Positions 44,660-53,929 of a stretch of 64,000 bases of DNA are shown here, in pieces. Origin of the DNA: Gracilaria vermiculophylla (taxonomy: Eukaryota > Rhodophyta > Florideophyceae > Gracilariales > Gracilariaceae); contig JAHNZQ020000172.1 of assembly GCA_019155205.2 (NCBI GenBank), positions 25,846 to 89,845 of the forward strand, written 5' to 3'. Numbering within the stretch: position 1 is the stretch's first letter; every line of letters begins with the position of its first letter. The notes below the pieces were generated by a model, which had not been told where the DNA came from, ran no database searches, and saw only the letters and a list, made by a program, of their open reading frames with translations. A program made the translations under genes and the position numbers.

Positions 44660-44786
44660 TTGACCCTCGGTGTGTGCCTGACACCCCGGGGAATCCGATT
44701 CCCGCATCCGCCGTGCGTCCAATCAGTCGGTATCCTCGACTTTGTTGATAACTACTACCATACCTTAAACATCACCTCGCAGCAGA

Positions 44787-45185
44787 ATGGATTCTCCCGC
44801 CGAATACCGCGCCATTCCAGTCGGCGACCATGTCAACGCTGCCAAGCTGTTGTCCGCAACGTCAACAAACAGAACCTGGAAGAATGTGCTTGCAGTTGTC
44901 ATGCTTGTGACTGTCACCGCCTTTGTCTCAGCCCACGTTACTTCCTCCAACATTAGGCACGAATGGGCTCATGAAATCCACACAGGCCCAGTCGTTGGCT
45001 CCAGCCGCTTCCTCGGATCGTTGAAACGCGTGTCACCGCTTGGTGGCCCCGCCATTGACAAGCAGCTTGTACAGATCAGTCGTGACATGCTTACTGACAT
45101 TTGCCGCCAGATTACGTATACCGCCTGCCGATATAGCTCAGCTAAAGACACCGATTGGTGCAAAATCTGCCTGGGGCTTATGTGA
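44787..45185 (+). CDS. Small single-pass membrane protein, copy 2 (132 residues)
   Basis: An intact ORF whose start is shared by all three copies. The N-terminus is short and soluble (residues 1-33, MDSPAEYRAIPVGDHVNAAK). It is followed by one hydrophobic segment of about 19 residues (34-52, LAVVMLVTVTAFVSA), with Lys and Arg just before it and none just after. That suggests a type II or signal-anchor topology with the C-terminus outside or luminal. Residues 53-99 are nearly invariant between copies (SNIRHEWAHEIHTGPVVGS, VSPLGGPAIDKQLVQIS). Residues 100-132 vary and hold four cysteines (DICRQ, TACRY, WCKIC), possibly disulphide-bonded. The last residues (LGLM) differ from the other copies because of a small change at the stop. 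TATA box and AATAAA are in place; no intron is needed. Family not recognised. Confidence 0.7.
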   Translation: MDSPAEYRAIPVGDHVNAAKLLSATSTNRTWKNVLAVVMLVTVTAFVSAHVTSSNIRHEWAHEIHTGPVVGSSRFLGSLKRVSPLGGPAIDKQLVQISRDMLTDICRQITYTACRYSSAKDTDWCKICLGLM

Positions 45186-45346
45186 TCCCTCCTCCCTCCC
45201 CGCAGACGCTCCTGGTGCGCTTCTTCAGGGTGTAGCCTGAAAGACACACACATTTTGCTCTGTGAACACCAAGTTTGCGGCTGCACCCACTTCATACAAG
45301 CAATGTGGCGACACACATGCAAAAGTTGTGCACCGTCTTTGTTTGC

Positions 45347-45352
45347 AATAAA
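45347..45352 (+). terminator. Poly(A) signal, copy 2
   Basis: AATAAA about 160 bp after the stop, in the context TTTGCAATAAACATACC. Confidence 0.7.
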
Positions 45353-45691
45353 CATACCATTGTTATGCCTTCATGTGCCATTGAAATGCGCTCTGAACAT
45401 GTTGTGGCGTTGTTGTTTCTGATTTACACGCAGCAAAGCATCACCGTCACAACATATCTGCCTCAGTCCTTCACCCCTCAGTAAGAGCTTGACAGTAAGT
45501 GAAAATAATCAAGGATGCGTGGGATGTTGAGAAAAAGCCAATAGAATATGACTGTCTGCCGCACCACAATCCGCAAATGATATGATTCCATCGAAGACCG
45601 TCTACGATGTGTGCTTGAAGAGAGCGCAATCACGTGCGAAGGATGGTACAGCTTCAAAATCTGCTTTTGAAGCCCTTTTGAATGAAAGATA

Positions 45692-46345
45692 CACTCTGTT
45701 TCAAAAAAGTATTACGTTTGTGTCAAAGAAAAGAACCCGTGATTTTGGTGCTTTACGACTACAAAATCGGGTTTTGAAATAAACTCTAGTTCAAAAATCG
45801 TTTCAAAGACACATCACCTGCGTGTGTGTGTGTGTGTGTGTGTGTGTTATTAAATGTAGCCACTAATTGCTAAAAGTGAAATATTATCCCAGTTATTATT
45901 AACACAGTTTATCAAAACAACAACTGTGTCAAACTATCTTCCATGGCCGTATGTCATTCTTGATCAAAATTCCCATTCATTTTCAATGGCGTTACGTCTG
46001 CTGAGCGCGCTGGCCGTTCGATTACGCTTCTGTTTGGTTCTTGTAGCCTTTTTATCACCCATTTAGGTGTATGCATTGGTGCGTTGTCTTTCTAGAAAGT
46101 CAGATTTTCTCCGCGGATTCAATATTCAGAAGGTTGCATATAGATATAGATAAATTTTGAATAGCATGCAGGGTCCATATTTACATCAATAATTTCAATA
46201 TTTGCTTTTGTATATTTTTCTATACCAGCCCATACGATTAATAATTCTCCTTTGAAACATGTTTTTCAAAATTCGCAGCATTTTTTCCTGAGGTCGAGCC
46301 AAAAAAAAATTAAACCAATCAGGACCATCTAAACTGAATTTTTGA
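45692..46345 (-). pseudogene. Old Tc1-like remnant E2
   Basis: The left end CACTCTGTTTCAAAAAAGTATT follows TA at 45690-45691 and matches E1 at 30293 base for base over long stretches. The minus strand keeps the decayed catalytic region (near FSLDGPDW at about 46318-46345). Similarity to E1 stops at 46345, where an unrelated GC-rich block begins, and seems to resume at about 46741. Confidence 0.75.
45822..45847. repeat. (GT)n microsatellite, 26 bp
   Basis: Pure GT run orthologous in position to 30432-30472. Confidence 0.97.
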
Positions 46346-46740
46346 TGACGAGTGTCGGGGTCTACTTTATGTGCTCGAGCGTGGCAGTGATCGCGAACTA
46401 AGAGAGTGCGGTATGGCGCGCGCACGCAGTAGCAGAGAACGGGCACACCCCTCGGCGTCTGCTCGAGCTCAGCGCTGGTTGGCGACGCGCAAGGGGTTTC
46501 TTACATAGGGTGTACCCGGCAGTTGGTTCCTCAGGACGTAACGAAACGCTCCAACCCGCGTCTAGCGGACGGGTTGTCGGTTTAAGAAACCGGCCGGCAA
46601 GGTTCAAGTAATTTCTTCGATGCGTTCTGCACAGTCCCGGTAACATCCTGTACGCAGGATCAAAATAGAGTGCGCAACCATTTCCCAAACCGATAACGCA
46701 CATTGAGTATGTTACAACAATTTTTAAACTTCAGAACCAA
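46346..46740. other. GC-rich block inserted in Tc1 remnant E2
   Basis: About 395 bp without counterpart in duplicon copy 1. E1 runs uninterrupted across this site, while here the sequence changes abruptly after GAATTTTTGATGACG and returns to weak similarity near CCATTTTTCTCTAGAAATTC (46750). A GGTTCAAGT word at about 46596 resembles part of a tRNA B box, but no tRNA fold was found. Possible small non-autonomous insert. Confidence 0.5.
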
Positions 46741-47989
46741 TGAAAGAGTCCCATTTTTCTCTAGAAATTCTAGTAGTAACGGAACGTGTCTCCAGAAAAA
46801 TGCAGATCCTCTTCAGTTTGTACATAGTGAATGACGATAGATCGTCTCCTTTAAGTAGGGGATCTGACTTCACATACGACGCGAAGAGAATTTCTAGTCC
46901 TCACAGTACATCGTTTTGCACGAGAATGGATCTTCACGGCTTGAGTTGCCCCGTAGAATCAGTCTACATGATGAATCTTGAAATGAAAGAAGAATTGGTT
47001 GTCTTGATTTGCGAATGTGGACAAAATCAACTCTTAGATGCTTTCAATAGGAGACAAAGGTCCTTTACCTGCTCACCGGAGCTTTGAGCAAGGAGCGACG
47101 CAGGCACTGACGCAGGTCAGATGCTTTAGCAGTGTAGTTTACTGTGCGATGAAGTTCCTGCCCGACAAAGAGCAGAGTCTAGCGTTCTCTATCTCTAGAT
47201 ATGTGGCATTACTTCCGCGCGGCGCAATGCGTTATCGATCCTGTGTGTATCGAACAATGAAACCGGCAATGTTGACGCTTGTCCAAGTATTGAATTCGCC
47301 CTTTCAGTGAGGGACTCACAACCTCTCACTTGTCTCAGAAGGAGACTCAAAAACGTGACGGTGGTGACGGCGGTTGGATTTATTGCACTGACGTAGAAGC
47401 GAGTGAAGGAGAGGCGCGATTAGGCACGTATGTGAGGAAAACGACGGGGGCGCGTTTGGAAGGGGGAGCGGCTAGTGTTTATAAGCGTGGAGCTCCGGCT
47501 TCATAAAATATGAGGCCAGAGTTTGAGGAGTATTGCTGTTTCGGTAAAAGTTTTTGTGAACTCGCAGAAAAAGGCTGATACCAGAAATACTCAAAAGTTT
47601 TCATTAATTGCAAAAACAAATGGATTTAAACACAATGTTGTATTATAGCAAAAACATATGATTGAAAACTTTGCTTAACACAAGTGTCGATGCGACAGTG
47701 ATTTTTTTTTACAATAATCATTGGGCATAAAGTGAAGAGATACATGAAATAAAACAATGGGTCGAGAAACTGCATACCTTGGCTGATGCCGATGAAGAAC
47801 AAAGGGGATTGTAGATGCCTATTAGTTAACAGGGGCTCAAGTACGCTTGCCTGTTTTGGCAGTTCCAGAGCCGCAGGAGAAAAAGCTTCATAATTTTCCT
47901 TATGAGAGCACGTCATTGCGCTTGAATGTAACGGTATGGCGGTTGAAGCGATGTGGCTCGTCATATGTGAGCAAAGTGATTATAAAATT
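46741..47989. other. Intergenic; diverged repeat of 51012-51120
   Basis: No gene is supported. About 47052-47160 matches about 51012-51120 in diverged form (shared words GACGCAGG, AGATGCTTTAGCAGT/AGAAGCTTTAGCAGT, TACTG), a hint of a dispersed repeat. Short plus ORFs at 46740-47310 show no motif. Confidence 0.4.
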
Positions 47990-48843
47990 GGTGCGAAATG
48001 TGTTCGAAATGTACTGTAAGATGTAAAACTAACTTGACATCTCGCTGCCGACGAGGCTTGTGCACCGGTTGGTGGCTGCTAATCACGCGTGGTCAGAATC
48101 AGCTGCACTCTAAGCAGCGACCATCGGCCGCGACGCAGTGCAGTTTCACGATTTGCACCGCAGCCGGCTCATGGCACTACGCCCTGCCCGTAATTTGGTC
48201 ACCGACGGAGATTGAGACGGAGTTGGTATCAAGTTGTAAACAGTGGTTCGTGTAGCTCACATCCGGAGACTTATCGCAGCGCGCGCTGCTACTTGTTGCC
48301 AGACGACAGCCCCGCCCCGTACAGATATTAAGCCGCACGGGTTTGTAGCCGCACGAGCTTAAAGCACTGCATGATGGGCGTCGATTGCTACACTCACTGA
48401 GTGTAGCCGCCCGGATGCCTGCTTTCGAAGCGCATCACGCCAGTGTCGGCTGTTATATGGAAGAGCGTGTTTGGTGGCAAAGTTCGGTAGCGGTACCAGC
48501 CGTTGCTGCTGCTCGTCTGCCGAAAGCGACACGGCGCTGAGCACGTTAGCGCATCAGCAGCACGTGCTGCGTGAGCACGTGGCAGCGCCGTATGCCCAAT
48601 TGGATCGAGTTTTGGAACAGCTCTGCGAGTGCTGCCACTGTAATGAAGCAGAGGGTTCCAATCGCTTTCCATCGCGCTTTTCACCTTACACTAATGAAAC
48701 GCATTGTTTGCGCTCTGACGCATAACGTATCCTACGCCATTTCTTTATCTCATTGAAGGCGATGCACAAGTTGCTTCCAGGAAGCTGGTGGTCTTTGGAT
48801 GCAAGTGGTGTTTCCGTCGCACGCCATCCGCCACTTTTTCCAG

Positions 48844-48850
48844 TATAAAG
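48844..48850 (+). promoter_or_regulatory. TATA box of membrane-protein gene, copy 3
   Basis: TATAAAG, context TTTTTCCAGTATAAAG, again exactly 134 bp before the ATG although the sequence in between has diverged. Confidence 0.78.
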
Positions 48851-48977
48851 CCGACCCTGAACGTTTCCGAGCCGCGCGGTGGCGCCCGTATCCATTTTCT
48901 GCCGTACGCATCGTCAATCGGTACCCCCGAACGTGTTGATAACTACTCCCGTACCTTAAACATCACCTCGCAGCAGA

Positions 48978-49373
48978 ATGGATTCTCCCGCCGAATACCG
49001 CGCCATTCCAGTCGGCGACCATGTCAACGCTGCCAAGCTGTTGTCCGCAACGTCAACAAACAGAACCTGGAAGAATGTGCTTGCAGTTGTCATGCTTGTG
49101 GCTGTAACCGCCTTTGTCTCAGCCCACCTTACTTCCTCCAACATTAGGCACGAATGGGCTCACGAAATCCACACAGGCCCAGTCGTTGGCTCCAACAGCT
49201 TCCTTGGATCATTGAAACGCGTGTCACCGCTTGGTGGCCCCGCCATTGACAAGCAGCTTGTACAGATCAGTCGTGGCATGGTTCAAGATATTTGCAACAG
49301 TATTAAGTATACCGCCTGCCGATATAACGCAGCTAAAGAGACCAATTGGTGCATAATCTGCAACGCGTATTAG
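48978..49373 (+). CDS. Small single-pass membrane protein, copy 3 (131 residues)
   Basis: Intact ORF, the same architecture as copy 2: short polar N-terminus, a single membrane segment at about 34-52, a conserved juxtamembrane part (SNIRHEWAHEIHTGPVVGS) and a variable tail with four cysteines (DICNS, TACRY, WCIIC). The first 123 coding bases are identical to copy 2 including third positions, while the tail and upstream DNA differ. The ending CNAY matches the pattern of copy 1 (CSVY) better than copy 2. It has its own TATA box and AATAAA. The product may be surface or secretory-pathway located; its role is unknown. Confidence 0.7.
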   Translation: MDSPAEYRAIPVGDHVNAAKLLSATSTNRTWKNVLAVVMLVAVTAFVSAHLTSSNIRHEWAHEIHTGPVVGSNSFLGSLKRVSPLGGPAIDKQLVQISRGMVQDICNSIKYTACRYNAAKETNWCIICNAY

Positions 49374-49537
49374 TGATCCCCCCTCCCTCCCCGCTAACGC
49401 TTCTGATGCGCTTCTTCGGGGTGGAGCCTGAAAGATATACACATTTTGCTCGGTGAACACCAAGTTTGCGGTTGCACCTACCACATACAAGCAATGTGGT
49501 GACACACATGCAAACGTTATGCGCCGTCTTTGTTTGC

Positions 49538-49543
49538 AATAAA
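49538..49543 (+). terminator. Poly(A) signal, copy 3
   Basis: AATAAA about 165 bp after the stop, in the context TTTGCAATAAATATACC. Confidence 0.7.
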
Positions 49544-49870
49544 TATACCATTGTTATGCCTGCATGTGCCATTGAAATGCGCACCGAACGTCTTGTGGCG
49601 CCGAGGTTTGTGATGTACACGTAGCAAATCATCATCGTCACAACACTCCTGCCTCGGTCCTTCACCCCTCAGTAAGGCCTTGACAGCAAACGAATATAAT
49701 CATGGATGCGTCGTACCGAATGCCATTAAAAACGCACAGAAATGCAACTGTCTGTCGCACCATATTCAGCAATAAATACTTATGATTTGATTGAGGGCCG
49801 TGTACGATTTATGATAGAAGAGAGAGCATGAGGATGGCACACGTTCAAAATCTACCATGAAGCACTTTTG

Positions 49871-51865
49871 AATGAAAAATAATTCCCCTGTGCCATGAGA
49901 AAGCATGCCTTTCCTTGCTCAAAGAAGCTTCTGGCTTGGTGTCGCCCAGATTGACTCTTTTTCGCCACTTTAACGCTGCCTGTGCTTCCTACGTTTTAAA
50001 TTTGGGCTCTGTTGAAGCGCAGATCTAGCAGCTGTACGTTGGCTTGCACAGCAGACAAAGCCGCTGTCGGTCCTTGAAAGGCCCGTGGTAAGAACGCACG
50101 TGTGGAACACATGCGTTAGCCGTCTGTTGTACAGTATTGTAAAAAATGGCGCCGATAAGGGGAGGGAAGAAACCGCCTATCGATCATTGGCTTCTTCTTC
50201 TTGCTTTTGCGAAAGCACTCGCGCGTCGCGAAGATTTTGCGAATAAGCAGAACTTCCTTTGACGATGAGTTGTTTCGCATTTTCATTTTGTTGAGATGCC
50301 AAAATGAGCACTCCTATTGTATGTTCGGTAAACATTTTGGAGATCTTGAAGAACGAATAAAGTCCTGATGAATTTCCACGGGAGATAGTCCAGTCCAGAT
50401 CCTTTTAGCCAAAGGGAGGCGTGCGAAAATAAGGCCGTTATTTTATTTTCTGCCGACGCATATGGACCCGAGTCAAATATCTTTGTTATATTGCGAATGT
50501 GGATGGAGTCTGACCTTCTTCTGAGGAAGGTTGTCAGTTTATGCCCGTTCTGTAAAAAAATTGTCTCATCGTGGCTACGGGCTATGACTCGCAATCAGTT
50601 TCAAAAGCTTACAAGTGAAAACTACACAGATCAACTTCTCAAAGTTAGACCACTTGAAAAAAGGAGCAATCAAAAAGCACTAAAAGCGAAATAAACCATG
50701 TTATGAAAAATATTGTATGATAGTGTGATATATTGTACATATATTGTACATGTATTGTTTTTAACCATTGGTTTTGTTGATTTTCACATTTGCTTATGTT
50801 TTGGGAGCTCAGAATTTGTTAATTAATGCATTATATCGTAAATGATGAAACCACAGTTCTTTAAGATGCAGAAAAGACTTGCAAACAACTACAATAGTTG
50901 ATGAGGTGAACTGAGCAAACAAACTTTCGTTCTTAGTACCTTACACCACCTTTGCTTTTCATACTTTTCAACAGTAAACAGTCGTTAATCTGAACAAGTT
51001 TGCTCTCAGTAAAGGACACCGGTCCTATACCTGTTCGCGGGAGCGGCGAGCATGAGAACGGCGCGGGCTCTGACGCAGGCCAGAAGCTTTAGCAGTATAG
51101 TATTACTGCGCGGTAAATTTTCTACATCAGGGTAGGCGATGGAGGGACATAACAAGCCTCTAAATCAAGTAATCTTCGCACACTCAGTGCCACTAAGTCA
51201 TAATTGATAAGATGTATTGACTTTAAAAATACACCGTTGATGCAATACATATCGATATATATCGGATAACACTTGTGAAGGATTCTTGACGAGGAATACT
51301 GCATTTGAAGCCAGTAATTGTTTTGGAGAATGAATAACTACTGAGAACTTCGAACGGAGTCATCGACGCGATCCTCGCCAAAAATGTCACAAGCGTACGT
51401 CTTGAACTATGCAAACTTGTGAACTTCGTTCAGAATCGCTGATTTCGTCAATAATAGATGGTCAATGTTCAGAAGATCGTAAGGTAGCACTTATAGACTC
51501 AACGAGGGGAACAACGCACACAACACTGGGCACTCAGGCTCTGCTTCCTGCTGCAATCGCAGGCTTTGCCTTTACTCATGGAGACTATGTAGTCCTCGTC
51601 GGTGGCCTTCGCGACCTTTCCGGCACTCAGACTTGCGTTCACATTATTGTTAGCTCGTGCAGGCCGTGGGGACCTTTGGGACTAACAAAGTCATCGGACT
51701 TTGCATCGTGTAACAACGTGAACTTTTAGCACGCGAGTTTCGTGGCAAGTATTGGCCAATTTTTGCAATTTTACATAGATAGTACTGCGAAGCAATCGGG
51801 ATAGACCGGCTCTTGAAAAGATCTCTACCGCCTCGCACTGAATTGGGACGAGAAAAGGATCGGGC
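49871..51865. other. Intergenic, no gene recognised
   Basis: ORFs up to about 105 codons on either strand (50283-50594 minus; 51409-51729 plus) have no recognisable motif. 51012-51120 is a diverged copy of 47052-47160. Confidence 0.4.
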
Positions 51866-51989
51866 GAAGGCGAGTGCATGCATTGCAGTACTTGAACGAT
51901 CCTTCTGCGTTGGATGCATCTTCGCTTGAAGGCGAGTGCATGCATTGCAGTACTTGAACGATCCTTCTGCATTGGATGCATCTTCGCTT
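51866..51989. repeat. Tandem duplication, 2 x 62 bp
   Basis: Units 51866-51927 and 51928-51989 differ at one base (TGCGTTGG versus TGCATTGG). Because 62 is not a multiple of three, no frame survives it unchanged. Confidence 0.97.
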
Positions 51990-52508
51990 GAATGCAACAG
52001 CACTCGGAGGGCTTGCGGCTAGGGCAGGTATGGCTTTGGCGTCTTGGTGGCGATGGATACGCGTGTCAAAATGGCCGACTTGGCCGAACTTACCCCTTGT
52101 ACAAATGTGAGTGGAGTGGTTGGTGGATGGGTTCTGTTTGGAGTTGATTATTCATGCCGAGGAATCACGGGCACGACAGAGCGCCGAAAGATCAGCGGCG
52201 TTTCCTCGCTACACGTGATTTTACTTGGTGCAAAAGCCGGGCTAATTAATGGTGACCAAGCTGCAACTGGAGGCGGCAAGACCACTGGTTTGCATTGTCA
52301 ACAAGGGTGCTCTCACAGGTTCTGTGCAGGTCATTGATGATGGCGATTCGACGCACAGTGGAAACCAGAAAACCCGGAAACTTGGATGGAATTGCGACGG
52401 TGCAGAAGATAGCGCCAGGCGTGAAGCGAGCAGTTGGCAACTAGAGCACTACGCGCTGACGTTCCCGGGAAGGAATTGAGAACAAGTACCGTAGTCTCTG
52501 TTCTGGGA
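51990..52508. other. Region downstream of LDH-like gene 1
   Basis: Plus ORF 52044-52337 (97 codons, GGWVLFGVDYSCRG) and others are short and unassigned. The base composition rises towards the GC-rich island that begins near 52510. Confidence 0.35.
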
Positions 52509-53735
52509 TCAATAAAATGCGGTGTGAAAGAGTTGGCAGCTTGCGGAGTCAAGTAACGCATGGAATCCGGTGGGGGAGGGCGCGGAGCGCAGGACGGCGG
52601 ACTGCAGCGACGCGTCCAAGGCGTCGGGGTACCCGGGGAGCTCCCGTAGGAGGCTGTCAGCCCGGCACTGCACGTCGCTCAGCGCGTCGGCGGCCTGCAG
52701 CAACTGGCGGCGCTCGTCGTCGTCCACCTCGAAGGGTAGCACGCCGGCGATGCCAACGCCGTCCATGATGCACGGCACGGCCATGAAGACGTCGGCGTGC
52801 AGCCCTCCCGGCTGGCACGCCGACGCGAGCGAGGTCACCGTGCGCATGGGGCACTCGCTCGTGAGCACGGCCTGCCCCAGGTCGGCCATGCAGTGTATTG
52901 GAGGTCAGAGGGGCAAGGGAAAGTTGAGGGGATGCAAAGGAAGTTCGCCAGCTCTGGCTCGGAGTTTACTTGGAGGTGCTCAAGTCACAACTTATATAGT
53001 GCTACTTCGCCGCACCATCNNNNNNNNNNNNNNNNNNNNNNNNNNNNNNNNNNNNNNNNNNNNNNNNNNNNNNNNNNNNNNNNNNNNNNNNNNNNNNNNN
53101 NNNNNNNNNNNNNNNNNNNGCACGCGCGGCAGTGGCAACACGCACGCCCACACGTCGCGCGCGTGCACGCGGGCGCGGCGCGCGATGGCGGCGCGCAGCC
53201 GCGCCGAGTCCAGCACGGTGCCGGCGCCCAGCACGGGCGCGGCGGCGGCAGCGGCGGCGGCGGCGTCGCGCGGCGAGGCGAGCGCCTGCGCGGCGGCGTG
53301 CGCCGCCACGTGCGTCATGACCTTCAGTGGCTCCGATCCGACGATGAGCACGGCGTGCGGCGCGGCGGCGGCACCGCCGCCGAAGGCGGCGGCGGCGACG
53401 CGCGACGCGTGGTGCGCGAGCAGCTCGTTGCGCGAGCACAGGTGGGGCGACAGCACGCGGCCCGCAGCGGCGACGATGACGTCGGCGTGCGCGGCGGCGC
53501 GCAGGTCGTTCGAGCGCGACAGCACGATGGGCGGCAGGAACGGCAGCGCGTCGGCCAGGTCCAGAGCCTCGCCCGGGGCGCGCTCGTAGTTCTTGTCGAT
53601 AAGCGTGAGGTGCGTGGCGTGGTGGCGCGTCACCAGCGACAGCCCAAAGGCGCGGCCGTACTCGGATACGCCCACCAGTTCCACGCGCCGCTGCGTGCGA
53701 TGCGGCGCGTCGGGCGCGGCGGGGAGCACCGTCAT
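52509..53735 (-). pseudogene. LDH-like gene 1 (L-lactate dehydrogenase family, degenerate, contains gap)
   Basis: Minus strand. The first exon runs from ATG 53735 to the N gap: an N-terminal Rossmann strand (VELVGVSEYG, where the middle Gly of G-x-G-x-x-G is Ser), ATHLTLIDK, LDLADAL, and the substrate-loop Arg in LCSRNELL. The Asn138 region of LDHA reads GSEPLKVMTH, so the substrate Asn is lost. VLDSARLR keeps the Arg169 equivalent. The His193 region is lost or lies in the gap (WACVLPLPRV). A C-terminal exon, 52889-52509, has HADVFMAVPCIMDGVGIAGVLPFEVDDDERRQLLQAAD, the usual LDH end, plus a tail of about 45 residues. Long alanine runs (AAAAAAAAAP) are unlike a typical LDH. The splice acceptor was not resolved; the first AG after the pyrimidine tract is about 16 bp inside the homology. 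Probably not an active lactate dehydrogenase: either a pseudogene or a recruited non-enzyme. Confidence 0.65.
53020..53119. other. Assembly gap (100 N)
   Basis: Exactly 100 N inside LDH-like gene 1, in very GC-rich DNA. The flanks are not repeats of each other, so sequence is truly missing here. The missing part should encode the residues after position about 190, including the catalytic His region. Confidence 0.99.
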
Positions 53736-53929
53736 GGCGTGCCGCCGCGGGTGGTGGGTTTGGCGGGATGGTGATCGCCTGTGCTGGCTTTGTCGCATGC
53801 GGATTTTGCTGTAATCAGTTGGCAACAAGTCCTGAAAGACGGGCGCGGCGAGGAAGCGTATTTGAGGCAGAAGCAGAGGTGCATGCGCGGGATGGGTGTC
53901 AGTGAGGTGCGCGGCCGCGCCATGGACGA
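53736..53929. promoter_or_regulatory. Shared 5' region of the two LDH-like genes
   Basis: About 200 bp lie between the divergent starts. A bidirectional promoter is possible. No TATA box is evident; the stretch is GC-rich. The exact start of gene 2 is uncertain because of the frameshift. Confidence 0.35.

Larger units (their letters stand above)
42668..45690. repeat. Duplicon copy 2
   Basis: Collinear with 22620-22885 plus 26320-30290, without the Tc1 pair and with a deletion of about 1.1 kb at 44316. It contains the intact membrane-protein gene at 44787. It starts directly at the outer edge of an LTR, as if the LTR marks a recombination point. Confidence 0.88.
47990..49870. repeat. Duplicon copy 3
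   Basis: Collinear with about 27380-30290 of copy 1, keeping the 28731-28960 part that copy 2 has lost, and with about 43870-45690 of copy 2. It ends at GAATGAAAAATAATTCC, where copies 1 and 2 have the TA followed by the Tc1 remnant. No Tc1 remnant is present here. Confidence 0.85.

Noticed and set aside
46440..46620. Possible tRNA or SINE head around GGTTCAAGT
   Set aside because: Only a partial B-box-like word is present; no A box at the right distance and no cloverleaf could be drawn.
52570..53774. Long plus-strand ORFs of 339 and 325 codons across the first LDH-like gene
   Set aside because: They are shadows of the minus-strand LDH-like frame in GC-rich DNA, they read through the N gap, and they show no domain.
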